Shown here: in pieces, positions 31,974 through 41,533 of the stretch
Layout: every line of letters starts with the position of its first letter
Numbering within the stretch: position 1 is the first letter of the stretch
Assembly: GCA_021794575.1 (NCBI GenBank)
Contig: JAJYQO010000039.1
Coordinates: forward strand, 7,160 to 71,159
DNA length: 64,000 bases
Direction: 5' to 3'
Source of the DNA: Pseudomonadota bacterium
GTDB taxonomy: Bacteria > Pseudomonadota > Gammaproteobacteria > Xanthomonadales > Rhodanobacteraceae
Translations under genes and position numbers: made by a program
The notes under the pieces: generated by a model
What the model was told of the DNA's origin: nothing
What the model saw: the letters and a program-made list of their open reading frames with translations, nothing else
Database searches by the model: none

Positions 31974-32084
31974 GCGACATCTCCAGAATGCAGTTGGAAT
32001 GCGGATCGCCAGGTTCGGTCCGGGTACGGCGGCGTAATTCTGGCATGGCATCCGATGCTGCTCAATGCCCGGTGATTCATGAAT

Positions 32085-32225
32085 GAGTGGTTTGCAAAAA
32101 CCGCTCCGGCACCTGGATGTGCCGCCGCGACGAGCACACAAATGCTGGTCGCGACCAAGGCGGCGCGGCTTTGCCGCGTCCGTTTGCCTGCATGTGGCCG
32201 CTTTGAATCAGGCGGCAGGATGCCC
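32085..32225 (-). repeat. 141-bp inverted-repeat arm B flanking the H-NS-family gene
   Basis: Reverse complement of 31441-31581 with about 6 differences. Confidence 0.95.
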
Positions 32226-32322
32226 GGTTTTGCAAACTGATCGAATGCTGCAATAGCCTTGGCGTGGCCGATCATTTCCTGCAATAACGCCCAGCGCTGC
32301 CCGCGCCACGGCACATGCGCAT

Positions 32323-34029
32323 TCAAATGCTGTCGGAACTGATTTTGTCCAGCAGTTCCATGACGTTCAGCATTTCGCTCCGGTCGGCATCGCGGCGACG
32401 GTATTCGAACTGTCCGGCAGCGCTGCTGCGTTCGCTAATGACCACGCGCTGCGGAATGCCGATCAGTTCGATATCGGCAAACATCGCGCCGGGACGCAGC
32501 CCGCGATCGTCCAGCACTACCTCGACGCCGCGTTGCTGCAATTGGGCGTACAGGGCCGACGCCGACGCGTCGACTTCGGCATTGCCTTTCGGATTGATCA
32601 CGCAGATCGCCACTTGCCAGGGCGCCATTGCGGCGGGCCAGCGAATGCCTGCCGCGTCGTGGTTCTGCTCGATGGCGGCAGCCACGATGCGGCTGACACC
32701 GATACCGTAGCAACCCATGTGCGGCGTGACCGCCTTGCCCTGTGCATCCAGCACGCTGGCGTGCATGGCCGCAGCGTACTTCTGACCCAGTTGGAACACG
32801 TGCCCGACTTCGATGCCGCGCGCGATCGCCAGCGCACCGCTGCCATCGGCGGCGGTTTCCCCGGCTTCGACGTTGCGGATGTCGGCGACGCACTGCGGTT
32901 CCGGCAAATCACGGCCCCAGTTGACGCCGCGCAGGTGGAAGCCGGTTTCATTGGCCCCAATCACAAAATCGGACAGCGCCGCCACCGCGCGGTCGGCGAT
33001 CACGGTGATGGCCTTGCGCGGCGCACGCGGCCCGATGAAACCCGGCGCGCCGCCGAGGTAATCGACGATTTCGTCCTCGCGCGCCAGGCGGTACTCGCCC
33101 AGGTCTGGCTGCTTGGCCAGCTTGATTTCGTTGAGCGTGTGATCGCCGCGCACCAGCGCCAGTGCGAAACCGTGTTCGCCCATCAGCGCGACGGATTTGA
33201 CGGTCCGCGCGAGTTCCACTCCCAGCAGTTGCGCAACTTCGGCACAGGTCTTTTGCGTGGGCGTGGCTACTTTCTCCAACGTCTCCCGCGCGGCCGCGCG
33301 CGCACATGGCGCGGGCGCCGCGGCCATTTCGATATTGGCTGCGTAATCCGAAGCGGTGGAAAAAGCGATGGCGTCTTCGCCGGAGTCGGCCAATACGTGG
33401 AATTCGTGGCTGGCGCTGCCGCCGATGGCGCCGGTGTCGGCCTGCACAGCGCGGAATCTCAAGCCCAGGCGCGTGAAAATGCGCGTGTAGGCGTCGTACA
33501 TGTTCTGGTATTCGCGCGCTAGGCATTGCGGATCGAGATGGAACGAATAGGCGTCCTTCATCAGGAACTCCCGCGCACGCATCACCCCGAAGCGCGGCCG
33601 GATCTCGTCACGGAACTTGGTCTGGATCTGGAAGAAATTGACCGGCAGCTGGCGGTAGCTTTTCAGCTCGTTGCGGGCGAAATCGGTGATCACTTCCTCG
33701 TGGGTGGGGCCGTAGCAGTATTCCTGGTCCTTGCGGTCTTTCAGCTTCAGCAGTTGGCCGCCGAATTTCTGCCAGCGCCCGGTTTCGTCCCACAGTTCAC
33801 GCGGCTGGATCGAGGGCATCAACAGCTCGATGGCGCCGGCGCGCTGCATCTCCTCGCGCACGATGGTCTCGACCTTGCGCAACACGCGCAGACCCAACGG
33901 CGTCCAGGTGTAGATGCCGGCGGCCAGCTTGCGCAGCATGCCGGCACGCAGCATCAACTGGTGGCTAATGATTTCGGCATCGGCCGGCACTTCCTTGACG
34001 GTGTTGAGATGGAACTGGCTGAGGCGCAT
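32323..34029 (-). CDS. proS: Prolyl-tRNA synthetase (bacterial type with insertion domain)
   Basis: [94 protein letters not shown]. Confidence 0.96.
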   Translation of the reverse strand: MRLSQFHLNTVKEVPADAEIISHQLMLRAGMLRKLAAGIYTWTPLGLRVLRKVETIVREEMQRAGAIELLMPSIQPRELWDETGRWQKFGGQLLKLKDRKDQEYCYGPTHEEVITDFARNELKSYRQLPVNFFQIQTKFRDEIRPRFGVMRAREFLMKDAYSFHLDPQCLAREYQNMYDAYTRIFTRLGLRFRAVQADTGAIGGSASHEFHVLADSGEDAIAFSTASDYAANIEMAAAPAPCARAAARETLEKVATPTQKTCAEVAQLLGVELARTVKSVALMGEHGFALALVRGDHTLNEIKLAKQPDLGEYRLAREDEIVDYLGGAPGFIGPRAPRKAITVIADRAVAALSDFVIGANETGFHLRGVNWGRDLPEPQCVADIRNVEAGETAADGSGALAIARGIEVGHVFQLGQKYAAAMHASVLDAQGKAVTPHMGCYGIGVSRIVAAAIEQNHDAAGIRWPAAMAPWQVAICVINPKGNAEVDASASALYAQLQQRGVEVVLDDRGLRPGAMFADIELIGIPQRVVISERSSAAGQFEYRRRDADRSEMLNVMELLDKISSDSI

Positions 34030-34073
34030 CGGTCGGTCCGCTGGAAAGCCGCCAGTGTAGCGGGCGCAATCGC

Positions 34074-35381
34074 TCAATCGCGCAGTGTGGCCAATGCCTG
34101 GCGGTAGCGGCGCGCGACGGCCTCGCGCTGCAGGTGCCGGCCGTCGCGCACCAGCATGCGGCTGCGCACGCAGGCCGCGCGCAGCAGCGGTGCATTGCCG
34201 GCGAAAATCCAGCTGTCTAGCACCTCCCCGGAGCGGCGGCCAGCCAGCAGTGCGTGCGTGGCATCCAGTTCGATCACCGCATCCGCATCCACGCGGACCT
34301 CCGTATCGATGTCCAGGCCCGCGGCCTGACGACCGCCTGCCAGCGCCAGCCCGAACAGACGCTCGCCGCTGTGCGGCTGCTGTGCGCTGGATGCGAGATT
34401 GCGTGCGCGGTGCAACAGCCGCTGGCCATACTCCAGCCAGCGCAGTTCCTCGACCGGGCTGATCGAGACATTGCTGTCCGAGCCGATGGCGATGCGTCCG
34501 CCTTCGGCCAGGAACGCGGGCAACGCGAACAGGCCATCGCCCAGATTGGCCTCGGTGCTGGGGCACAACGCCACCACCGCGCTGCTGCGCGCCAAGCGGC
34601 GGGTTTCGTCAGCGTCCATGTGGGTGGCGTGGACCAGACACCAGCGCGCGTCGACCGGCGCGTGATCCAGCAGCCAGGCCACTGGCCGTTGGCCGGTGGC
34701 GGCCAAGCACGCGTCCACCTCGCCGGTCTGCTCGGCAACGTGGATGTGGATGGGTCCGCGCGCGGCCAGCCCCGAGTCGAGCACCGCGCGCAGGGCCGAC
34801 GCCGGTACCGCACGCAGTGAATGCAAGGCGATGCCCACGATCAGACCGGTCGTTTCGCGCGCGCGCAAAGCCTCGATCAGCGCCAGAAACGACTCCACCG
34901 TGTGCGCAAAGCGGCGCTGGTGAGCCGCCAACGGCCGGCCATCGAAGCCGCCGCTGATGTACAGAGTGGGCAGCAGGGTCAGGCCGATGCCGGTTTCGCG
35001 CGCTGCGTCGATCAGCGCATCGGCCATGGCGCTGGCCGGCGCGTAGGGCCTGCCGCCCGGATCGTGATGCAGATAATGGAACTCGCAGACGTGGGTGTAA
35101 CCAGCCTCCAGCATCTCCACGTACGACTGCGCCGCCACTGCATGTAGTCGCTCCGGATCGAAACGCGTCGCGAGGGCATACATGGTCTCGCGCCAACTCC
35201 AGAAGCTGTCCTCGGCGCCGGCACGCCGCTCGGCCAGGCCGGCCATGGCGCGCTGGAAGGCGTGCGCATGCGCGTTGACCAGACCCGGCAGCGCCCAGCC
35301 ATGCCAGGTGGTGTCGCCTTCGGAACCGGCGCAGGGACACTGCCGGGCACGCCATTGCGCACCATCCCAGACGTTGAGCAT
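34074..35381 (-). CDS. hutF: Formimidoylglutamate deiminase
   Basis: [124 protein letters not shown]. Confidence 0.94.
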   Translation of the reverse strand: MLNVWDGAQWRARQCPCAGSEGDTTWHGWALPGLVNAHAHAFQRAMAGLAERRAGAEDSFWSWRETMYALATRFDPERLHAVAAQSYVEMLEAGYTHVCEFHYLHHDPGGRPYAPASAMADALIDAARETGIGLTLLPTLYISGGFDGRPLAAHQRRFAHTVESFLALIEALRARETTGLIVGIALHSLRAVPASALRAVLDSGLAARGPIHIHVAEQTGEVDACLAATGQRPVAWLLDHAPVDARWCLVHATHMDADETRRLARSSAVVALCPSTEANLGDGLFALPAFLAEGGRIAIGSDSNVSISPVEELRWLEYGQRLLHRARNLASSAQQPHSGERLFGLALAGGRQAAGLDIDTEVRVDADAVIELDATHALLAGRRSGEVLDSWIFAGNAPLLRAACVRSRMLVRDGRHLQREAVARRYRQALATLRD

Positions 35382-35468
35382 GTTCAATGTATGCACGCGC
35401 GCTCCCGTGCCGAAACCCCGGACAGTGCTGCGGAAACGGCCGCGCGCAGGGTACGCGATAATCGCCGG

Positions 35469-36848
35469 ATGCACGACACCGCGCCCGCCGCGCCCACGCA
35501 TGCACACCGCCACGGCGCGCCGCAGCACGATGCCGCGCCGTGGCGCCGGCGCCTGGTGCTGTGGAGCGGCGGCGTATTGGTGGGACTGGTGGCGGTGGCC
35601 TTCATCAAACTCACCAATCTGGCCTACGCCGGCTTCGCGCAGTTCATCCACGGCCACGCCTGGCTGGCACTGCTGATTACGCCGATCGGCTTCGCGCTGA
35701 TCGCCTGGTACATCCAGCGCTACATGCCCGACGCGCGCGGCAGCGGCATCCCCGAGGTGATCGCCGCGCAGGACGCGAATAGCCGCGACCTCAGCGAGCG
35801 GCTGGTGGGCTGGCGCATCACGCTGGCCAAGTTTCTGATGACGCCACTGGCGCTGCTGACCGGCGCATCGATCGGCAACGAGGGTCCGACGGTGCAGATC
35901 GGTGCCGGGGTGATGCATACGCTGGGCAAGCGCTTCGGCTTCGAGGAGCCGCAGGCCGCGGCGCGCTTCATCCTCGCCGGCGGCGGCGCCGGGCTGGCGG
36001 CGGCCTTCAATGCGCCGCTGGCAGGGGTAGTGTTCGCCATCGAGGAATTGGCCGGTACCTTCGAGCACCGGCTCAGCGGTATCCTGATCGCGGCGGTGCT
36101 GTTCGCTGGCGTGGTTTCGCTTAGCATCCTCGGCAATTACAGCTATTTCGGCAACGTCGCGGCCAGCCTGCCGCTGGGCGAAGGCTGGCTGGCGGTGCTG
36201 ATGATCGGCGGCATCGGCGGCTTGGCCGGCGGACTGTTCGCACGGCTGATCCTGTTGGACATAGGTCCGCTACCACGACTGGCGACGCTGCGCGGGCGGT
36301 ATCCGGTGCCGGTCGCGGCACTAGGCGGTCTGCTGCTGGCGGGGCTGGGGCTGGCCAGCCACGGCAGCATCTATGGCACCGGCTACGAACAGGCGCGTGC
36401 CTTGCTGGAGGGGGCGGTCCGCAATCCCGGCCAGAGCTTCGGCGCGCTGAAGCTGATCGCCAACGTGATCAACGTGTGGTCGGGCGTGCCCGGTGGCACC
36501 CTCTCGCCGGCCCTTGCGGTGGGCACCGGCCTGGGTGCCAACGTTGCGCATTTCTTCCCGCAGGTGACACCGGCGGCGATCATGCTGCTGGGTATGGCCG
36601 CCTATCTCTCGGGCGTGGCGCAAACGCCGCTGACGGCGGCGGTGATCTGTCTGGAGATCACGCCCAGCCAGAATCTGGCGCTGCCGATCCTGGCGGCGGC
36701 GCTGCTGGGCCGCGCCAGTTCGGCGCTGATCTGCCGCACGCCGATGTACAACGTGTTCGCCGCGCGCCTGACCGAAGCCTATGCCCGGCAGCGCGCTGCC
36801 GGGCAGCCCCGGCACGACGAATGTCCCGCGCAGCAGGGTCCGCCATGA
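35469..36848 (+). CDS. ClC-family chloride channel/antiporter
   Basis: ClC selectivity motifs GSGIPEV, GNEGPTVQIGA, AFNAPLAGVVFAIEE and about 10 TM segments. Confidence 0.95.
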   Translation: MHDTAPAAPTHAHRHGAPQHDAAPWRRRLVLWSGGVLVGLVAVAFIKLTNLAYAGFAQFIHGHAWLALLITPIGFALIAWYIQRYMPDARGSGIPEVIAAQDANSRDLSERLVGWRITLAKFLMTPLALLTGASIGNEGPTVQIGAGVMHTLGKRFGFEEPQAAARFILAGGGAGLAAAFNAPLAGVVFAIEELAGTFEHRLSGILIAAVLFAGVVSLSILGNYSYFGNVAASLPLGEGWLAVLMIGGIGGLAGGLFARLILLDIGPLPRLATLRGRYPVPVAALGGLLLAGLGLASHGSIYGTGYEQARALLEGAVRNPGQSFGALKLIANVINVWSGVPGGTLSPALAVGTGLGANVAHFFPQVTPAAIMLLGMAAYLSGVAQTPLTAAVICLEITPSQNLALPILAAALLGRASSALICRTPMYNVFAARLTEAYARQRAAGQPRHDECPAQQGPP

Positions 36849-38083
36849 ACGACATCGCCACCGCGGCGCCAGACAGCGGCCTGCTGCTGCACGCACGCCT
36901 GGCCACACTGGCCGATGCCGAGAGCCATGGCCTGATCGAGGACGGCGCACTGGCCTGGCGCAACGGGCGCATCCTGTGGCTGGGGCCGAGCGCGCAGTTG
37001 CCTGCTGCGTTCGACGATCTGCGCGGGCAGGCACTCGACGCCTGCGGCGCGCTGGTCACTCCGGGCTTGATCGACGCGCACACGCATCTGGTTTTCGCCG
37101 GCGACCGCGCCAGCGAGTTCGAGCAGCGCCTGGAAGGCGTCGGCTACGAGGCCATCGCGCGCGCCGGCGGCGGCATCATGGCCACGGTGCGCGCCACCCG
37201 CGCCGCCAGCGAAGAGGCCTTGCTTGCTGCCGCCCTGCCGCGCGCCCGCGCACTGCTGCGTGAAGGCGTCACCACTGTCGAGATCAAATCCGGCTACGCG
37301 CTGACGCTCGACGGCGAGGCACGCATGCTGCGCGTGGCGCGGCGCCTGGGTGCGCAACTCGGCATCGAAGTGCGCTGTACGCTGCTGGCGCTACACGCCG
37401 TGCCGCCCGAATTCGCCCAGCAACGCGCCGCCTACGTCGATGCGGTGTGCGCGGACTGGCTGCCGCGGCTGCATGCGCAAGGCCTGCTCGATGCCGTGGA
37501 TGCCTTCTGCGAGGGCATCGGCTTCAGCGCCGCGGAAACCCGCCGATTGTTCGCTGCCGCACGCGCGCTGGGGCTGCCGGTCAGGCTGCATGCCGATCAA
37601 CTGTCCAACCTGCACGGCGCCGCGCTGGCGGCCGAATTCGGCGCGCTTTCGGCCGATCATCTGGAGTGCACCGACGACGCCGGCGTAGCCGCACTGGCGA
37701 CCGCCGGCACAGTGGCCGTACTGCTGCCCGGCAGTTACTACGCCTTGCGCGAAAAGCGCCGGCCACCGGTGGCGGCCCTGCGCGCGGCCGGCGTGCCCAT
37801 GGCCGTGGCCAGCGACCTCAACCCGGGCACCTCACCGCTACGCTCGCTGCGCATCGCCATGAACATGGCCTGCACCTTATTCGGACTGACGCCACTGGAA
37901 GCGCTGCATGGCGTCACCGCATACGCCGCGCGTGCGCTGGGGTTGGATGATCGCGGACGCTTGCAGCCAGGGCTGCGCGCCGATCTGGTGCTATGGGATG
38001 CGCAGACGCCAGCCGAACTCAGCTACTGGCTGGGTGGCGATCTGGCTGCTGCCGTGTTCGCAGGCGGCGCGCGCCGCAAGTGA
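36845..38083 (+). CDS. hutI: Imidazolonepropionase
   Basis: VTPGLIDAHTHLVFAGDRASEFEQRLEGVGYEAIARAGGGIMATVRATR, TTVEIKSGYAL, LHADQLSN, ASDLNPGTSP. Confidence 0.96.
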   Translation: MNDIATAAPDSGLLLHARLATLADAESHGLIEDGALAWRNGRILWLGPSAQLPAAFDDLRGQALDACGALVTPGLIDAHTHLVFAGDRASEFEQRLEGVGYEAIARAGGGIMATVRATRAASEEALLAAALPRARALLREGVTTVEIKSGYALTLDGEARMLRVARRLGAQLGIEVRCTLLALHAVPPEFAQQRAAYVDAVCADWLPRLHAQGLLDAVDAFCEGIGFSAAETRRLFAAARALGLPVRLHADQLSNLHGAALAAEFGALSADHLECTDDAGVAALATAGTVAVLLPGSYYALREKRRPPVAALRAAGVPMAVASDLNPGTSPLRSLRIAMNMACTLFGLTPLEALHGVTAYAARALGLDDRGRLQPGLRADLVLWDAQTPAELSYWLGGDLAAAVFAGGARRK

Positions 38084-38137
38084 GGCCGGCGCGCACGGGT
38101 GCAGGCGGTGGGCGCGTCAGCCGCCGCCACGGAGGAC

Positions 38138-38326
38138 TCAGGCTTTCTTGGACGCGGCTTTCCTGACGGCCGGTGCTACGGCTTTCTTCACTGCCGGCGC
38201 CGCCTTCTTGGCGGCCACAGCGACGGTCTTGCTGCCGGCCACTGTCTTGGCCGCGTGCGGACGCGTGTTGCCGTAGTTGCCGCGATAGGTCTTGCCGCGG
38301 CGGGTCTTGGGGTCGCCCTTGCCCAT
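38138..38326 (-). CDS. 30S ribosomal protein THX-like peptide with Lys/Ala-rich C-terminal tail
   Basis: MGKGDPKTRRGKTYRGNYGNTRPHAAK matches the THX core pattern. The tail is AAKKAAPAVKKAVAPAVRKAASKKA. Confidence 0.88.
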   Translation of the reverse strand: MGKGDPKTRRGKTYRGNYGNTRPHAAKTVAGSKTVAVAAKKAAPAVKKAVAPAVRKAASKKA

Positions 38327-38397
38327 GGATGTCCTCGCGTAAATGCTGTGCCGGTGAGACGCGCAGCATAGCAGTGCGCGCTGCGCCGACCAAACGT

Positions 38398-39354
38398 TCA
38401 CGTGCGCGCGTGACAATCGGCGCTGGCGCAATCATCGCGCTCGATCTGCACGGTGGCGTGGCGGATGTCGAAGCGCTCGGCCAGGGCGCCATGCACGAGC
38501 CGCAGTACGCGCTCGGCGTCGGCCACGCCGCGCACGCGCACATGCAGCGTGGCCATGCGCTGACCCGCGGCAAGCTGCCAGAGGTGCAGGTGGTGCACCT
38601 CTTCGATCGCCGGATCGAGCCCGCGCAGCGCGGCAGCCAACACGGCGCTGTCCAGCCCTTCGGGCACGCCCTCCAGCAAGATGTGCGCTGCGCGCCGCAC
38701 CAGCCGCAAGGCGCTGCGCAGCAACAGCAGCGAGATCAGCAGCGACAGCAGCGGATCGACCCACAGCCAGTCCAGCCAGCGCACTGCCATGGCGGCCAGC
38801 ACAGTTGCCACAGAGCCCAGCAGATCGCCCAGCACGTGCAGGCTGGCGGCGGCCATGTTGAGGTCGTCGGCCTCGTGCTCGTGCAGCAGGCGCAGCACCA
38901 GCGTGTTGGCCAGCAGGCCCACCAGCGCCACGCCCAGCATCATGCCGGAGGCGATCGGGTGCGGCGTCAGCAGACGCTGCACCGCCTCCCAGGCGATGAA
39001 CCCCACCAGCACGAACTGCGTCAGCGCATTGAAAAACCCCGCCAGCACCTCGATCCGGGTCAGCCCGAAGCTATAGCGCGCGCTGGCCGGACGCAGTGCG
39101 ATGCGCGCGCTGGCCAGGGCCAGCCCCAGTGCCAGCGCATCCACCAACATGTGCCCGGCATCGGCCAGCAACGCCAGCGATCCCGACCACCAGCCGCCCG
39201 CGGCCTCGACCACCAGCACTAGCAGCGTCAAAGCGAGACTGATGCCGAAGCGGCGCGCGCGGCTGGCGCCACGCACGTGCGCGTGACCGTGCTCGCCGTG
39301 CGCACGCGCGTGCGCGGCAGGATGCGTGTGCCGATGCGGGGATGGATCGTGCAT
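38398..39354 (-). CDS. Cation diffusion facilitator (Zn/Cd/Co) transporter
   Basis: His-rich N-terminus, SLALLADAGHMLVDALALGLAL and NMAAASLHVLGDLLGSVATVLAA (HxxxD metal-site motifs), C-terminal cytoplasmic domain. Confidence 0.94.
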   Translation of the reverse strand: MHDPSPHRHTHPAAHARAHGEHGHAHVRGASRARRFGISLALTLLVLVVEAAGGWWSGSLALLADAGHMLVDALALGLALASARIALRPASARYSFGLTRIEVLAGFFNALTQFVLVGFIAWEAVQRLLTPHPIASGMMLGVALVGLLANTLVLRLLHEHEADDLNMAAASLHVLGDLLGSVATVLAAMAVRWLDWLWVDPLLSLLISLLLLRSALRLVRRAAHILLEGVPEGLDSAVLAAALRGLDPAIEEVHHLHLWQLAAGQRMATLHVRVRGVADAERVLRLVHGALAERFDIRHATVQIERDDCASADCHART

Positions 39355-39429
39355 GCACCGATGCTAGGTGCGCGTCGCCGCGTTACACAATCACCGCGAC
39401 CCGGTGCGGGCTGAACGCGCCGTTGCCCG

Positions 39430-39933
39430 TTACTGCGCGGCAACGCGCGCGACGGCGCTGTCGCGATCGCGACAGCGCGCGCACAAGCCATGCACTTCCA
39501 GCGTCTGCGCACGCGGCGCGAAGCCGCGCCGCTGCGCCTCGCGCGCGATCAGCGCGGCCACGTGTCCGTCGTCGCACAGCTCCTCGGCTTGATTGCACTC
39601 GTCGCAAATCAGGAATGGCACCTGGTGCGCCTGTTCCGGGTGGTGACAGGTGACGAAGGCGTTGATCGAGTCGAGACGATGGATGAAACCGTGTGCGAGC
39701 AGAAATTCCAGCGCGCGGTACACGGTGGGCGGGGCCGCTGTGGCGTGGCGCTGGCGCAGACTTTCGAGCAGGTCATAGGCCTTGGCCGGTCCGCCGTGCG
39801 CGGCCAGCAGCTGCAATATCTCGCGCCGCGATTCGGTGAGGCGCAGGTCACGCTCGCGGCACGCCTGCTCGACCGCGGCGAGGTATCCGCGCGCGTCGTG
39901 ACGATGGCTGTGCGGGTGACTTTGTGCACTCAT
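39430..39933 (-). CDS. zur: Fur-family transcriptional regulator, Zur-like
   Basis: RLTESRREILQLLAAHGGPAKAYDLLESLR, PPTVYRALEFLLAHGFIHRLDSINAFVTC, FLICDECNQAEEL and a second CxxC pair. Confidence 0.88.
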   Translation of the reverse strand: MSAQSHPHSHRHDARGYLAAVEQACRERDLRLTESRREILQLLAAHGGPAKAYDLLESLRQRHATAAPPTVYRALEFLLAHGFIHRLDSINAFVTCHHPEQAHQVPFLICDECNQAEELCDDGHVAALIAREAQRRGFAPRAQTLEVHGLCARCRDRDSAVARVAAQ

Positions 39934-39985
39934 GGACAAAGCATACAACCGCCTCCTCGCGCGCCCGCGACGACACGGCCGCGCG

Positions 39986-41386
39986 TCATCCCGTGCGCGC
40001 CAGCGCCGCCTCGATGCGCGCCAGCGCCTCGCGTCGTCCGGCCAGAAACACTGTGTGTTCGATTGCCGGGGAGACGGCCGTCCCAGTGATCGCCACGCGC
40101 AGCGGCTGCGCGATCTTGCCCATACCCACGCCCAGTGCCGTCGCCGTGGCGCTGATCGCCGCATGCACCTGCTCGGGCGTCCATGTGGCCAGCGCGGCGA
40201 AGCGCGCGTGCACGGCCAGCAGCGCGTCGCGCGCACCGTCGGCGCCAAGGTGTTTGGCCACGGCCTGCTCGTCCCAGGCGCCGATCGGCGCATACCAGAT
40301 GCGCGCGCGCTCGGCCATGTCCCGCAGCGTGTGCACGCGCTCGCGCAGCGCGACGATCACATCCTCGGGCGCGGGACCGCCGGCAGGCTCGATGCCGGCG
40401 CGCAGCAGGTGCCAGCGCAGTTCGGGCGCCAGCTCTGCCGGATCCATGGTCTTGAGGTAGTGCTGGTTGAGCCAGCTCAGCTTGGCCGCGTCAAAGCGCG
40501 ATGCCGACTGGTTGACATCGCCGATATCGAACAACGCGATCATCTCAGCGCGCGAGAAGATTTCCTGATCACCGTGCGACCAACCCAGGCGCACTAGGTA
40601 GTTCAGCAGCGCCTGCGGCAGGAAACCATCCTCGCGATACTGCATCACGCCGACCGCACCATGACGCTTGGACAGCTTCTGTCCGTCCGGCCCCAGGATC
40701 ATCGGCAGGTGCGCGAAGCGCGGCAGCGGCGCGTCCAACGCGTGGTACAGGTTGATCTGGCGCGGCGTGTTGTTGACGTGGTCATCACCGCGGATCACCT
40801 CGCTGATGCGCATGTCGATATCGTCGATGACCACCGCGAAGTTGTAAGTTGGGTAGCCATCGGATCGAATCAGCACCAGATCGTCCAGCTCCTCGTTGCG
40901 CCACTCCACGCGGCCCTTCACCGCATCCTCGAACAGCACGCTGCCGGCAAGCGGATTCTTGAAGCGCAATACGCGGTTGGGGTCGTCGCGGCAGGGCGCT
41001 CCCAGGTCGCGGTAATGGCCGTTGTAACGGGGCTTTTCGCCGCGCGCCATGGCCGCGGCGCGCATCGCGTCGATTTCCTCGCGTGTCTCGTAGGCCCAGT
41101 AGGCCTTGCCGGCGTCCAGCAGGCCGCGCGCGACCTCCTGGTAGCGCGCCAGGCGCGCGGTCTGGAAGACCGGACCCTCGTCGTAATCCAGGCCTAGCCA
41201 GCGCATGCCATCGAGGATGGCCCGCACGGCGGCATCGGTGCTGCGCTCGCGGTCGGTGTCTTCCACGCGCAGGATGAACTGTCCGCCATGACGCCGCGCC
41301 TGCAACCAGCAGTACAGCGCGGTACGCGCACCGCCGATGTGCAGATAGCCGGTGGGGCTTGGGGCAAAACGGGTACGGACGGACAT
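39986..41386 (-). CDS. gltX: Glutamyl-tRNA synthetase
   Basis: [34 protein letters not shown] (KMSKS-like). Confidence 0.97.
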   Translation of the reverse strand: MSVRTRFAPSPTGYLHIGGARTALYCWLQARRHGGQFILRVEDTDRERSTDAAVRAILDGMRWLGLDYDEGPVFQTARLARYQEVARGLLDAGKAYWAYETREEIDAMRAAAMARGEKPRYNGHYRDLGAPCRDDPNRVLRFKNPLAGSVLFEDAVKGRVEWRNEELDDLVLIRSDGYPTYNFAVVIDDIDMRISEVIRGDDHVNNTPRQINLYHALDAPLPRFAHLPMILGPDGQKLSKRHGAVGVMQYREDGFLPQALLNYLVRLGWSHGDQEIFSRAEMIALFDIGDVNQSASRFDAAKLSWLNQHYLKTMDPAELAPELRWHLLRAGIEPAGGPAPEDVIVALRERVHTLRDMAERARIWYAPIGAWDEQAVAKHLGADGARDALLAVHARFAALATWTPEQVHAAISATATALGVGMGKIAQPLRVAITGTAVSPAIEHTVFLAGRREALARIEAALARTG

Positions 41387-41533
41387 GAGTGCGACGGGCG
41401 TCACCGAACAGCGCGCAAGTCTAGCCGGCGTTGCGAATGTTTACGCACATCGGGTGTTTTTCCGATTTCGCCCTGCTGCACGCCGCGGACAATCCACACC
41501 ACTGCACGCCCCTTACTTCCAGCGGATGTCGTC

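Noticed and set aside
31958-32326. 122-aa minus-strand ORF containing HAGKRTRQSRAALVATSICVLVAAAHPGAGAV
   Set aside because: Most of it is a translation of inverted-repeat arm B; the same peptide appears from arm A. Repeat DNA is a better explanation than a gene.
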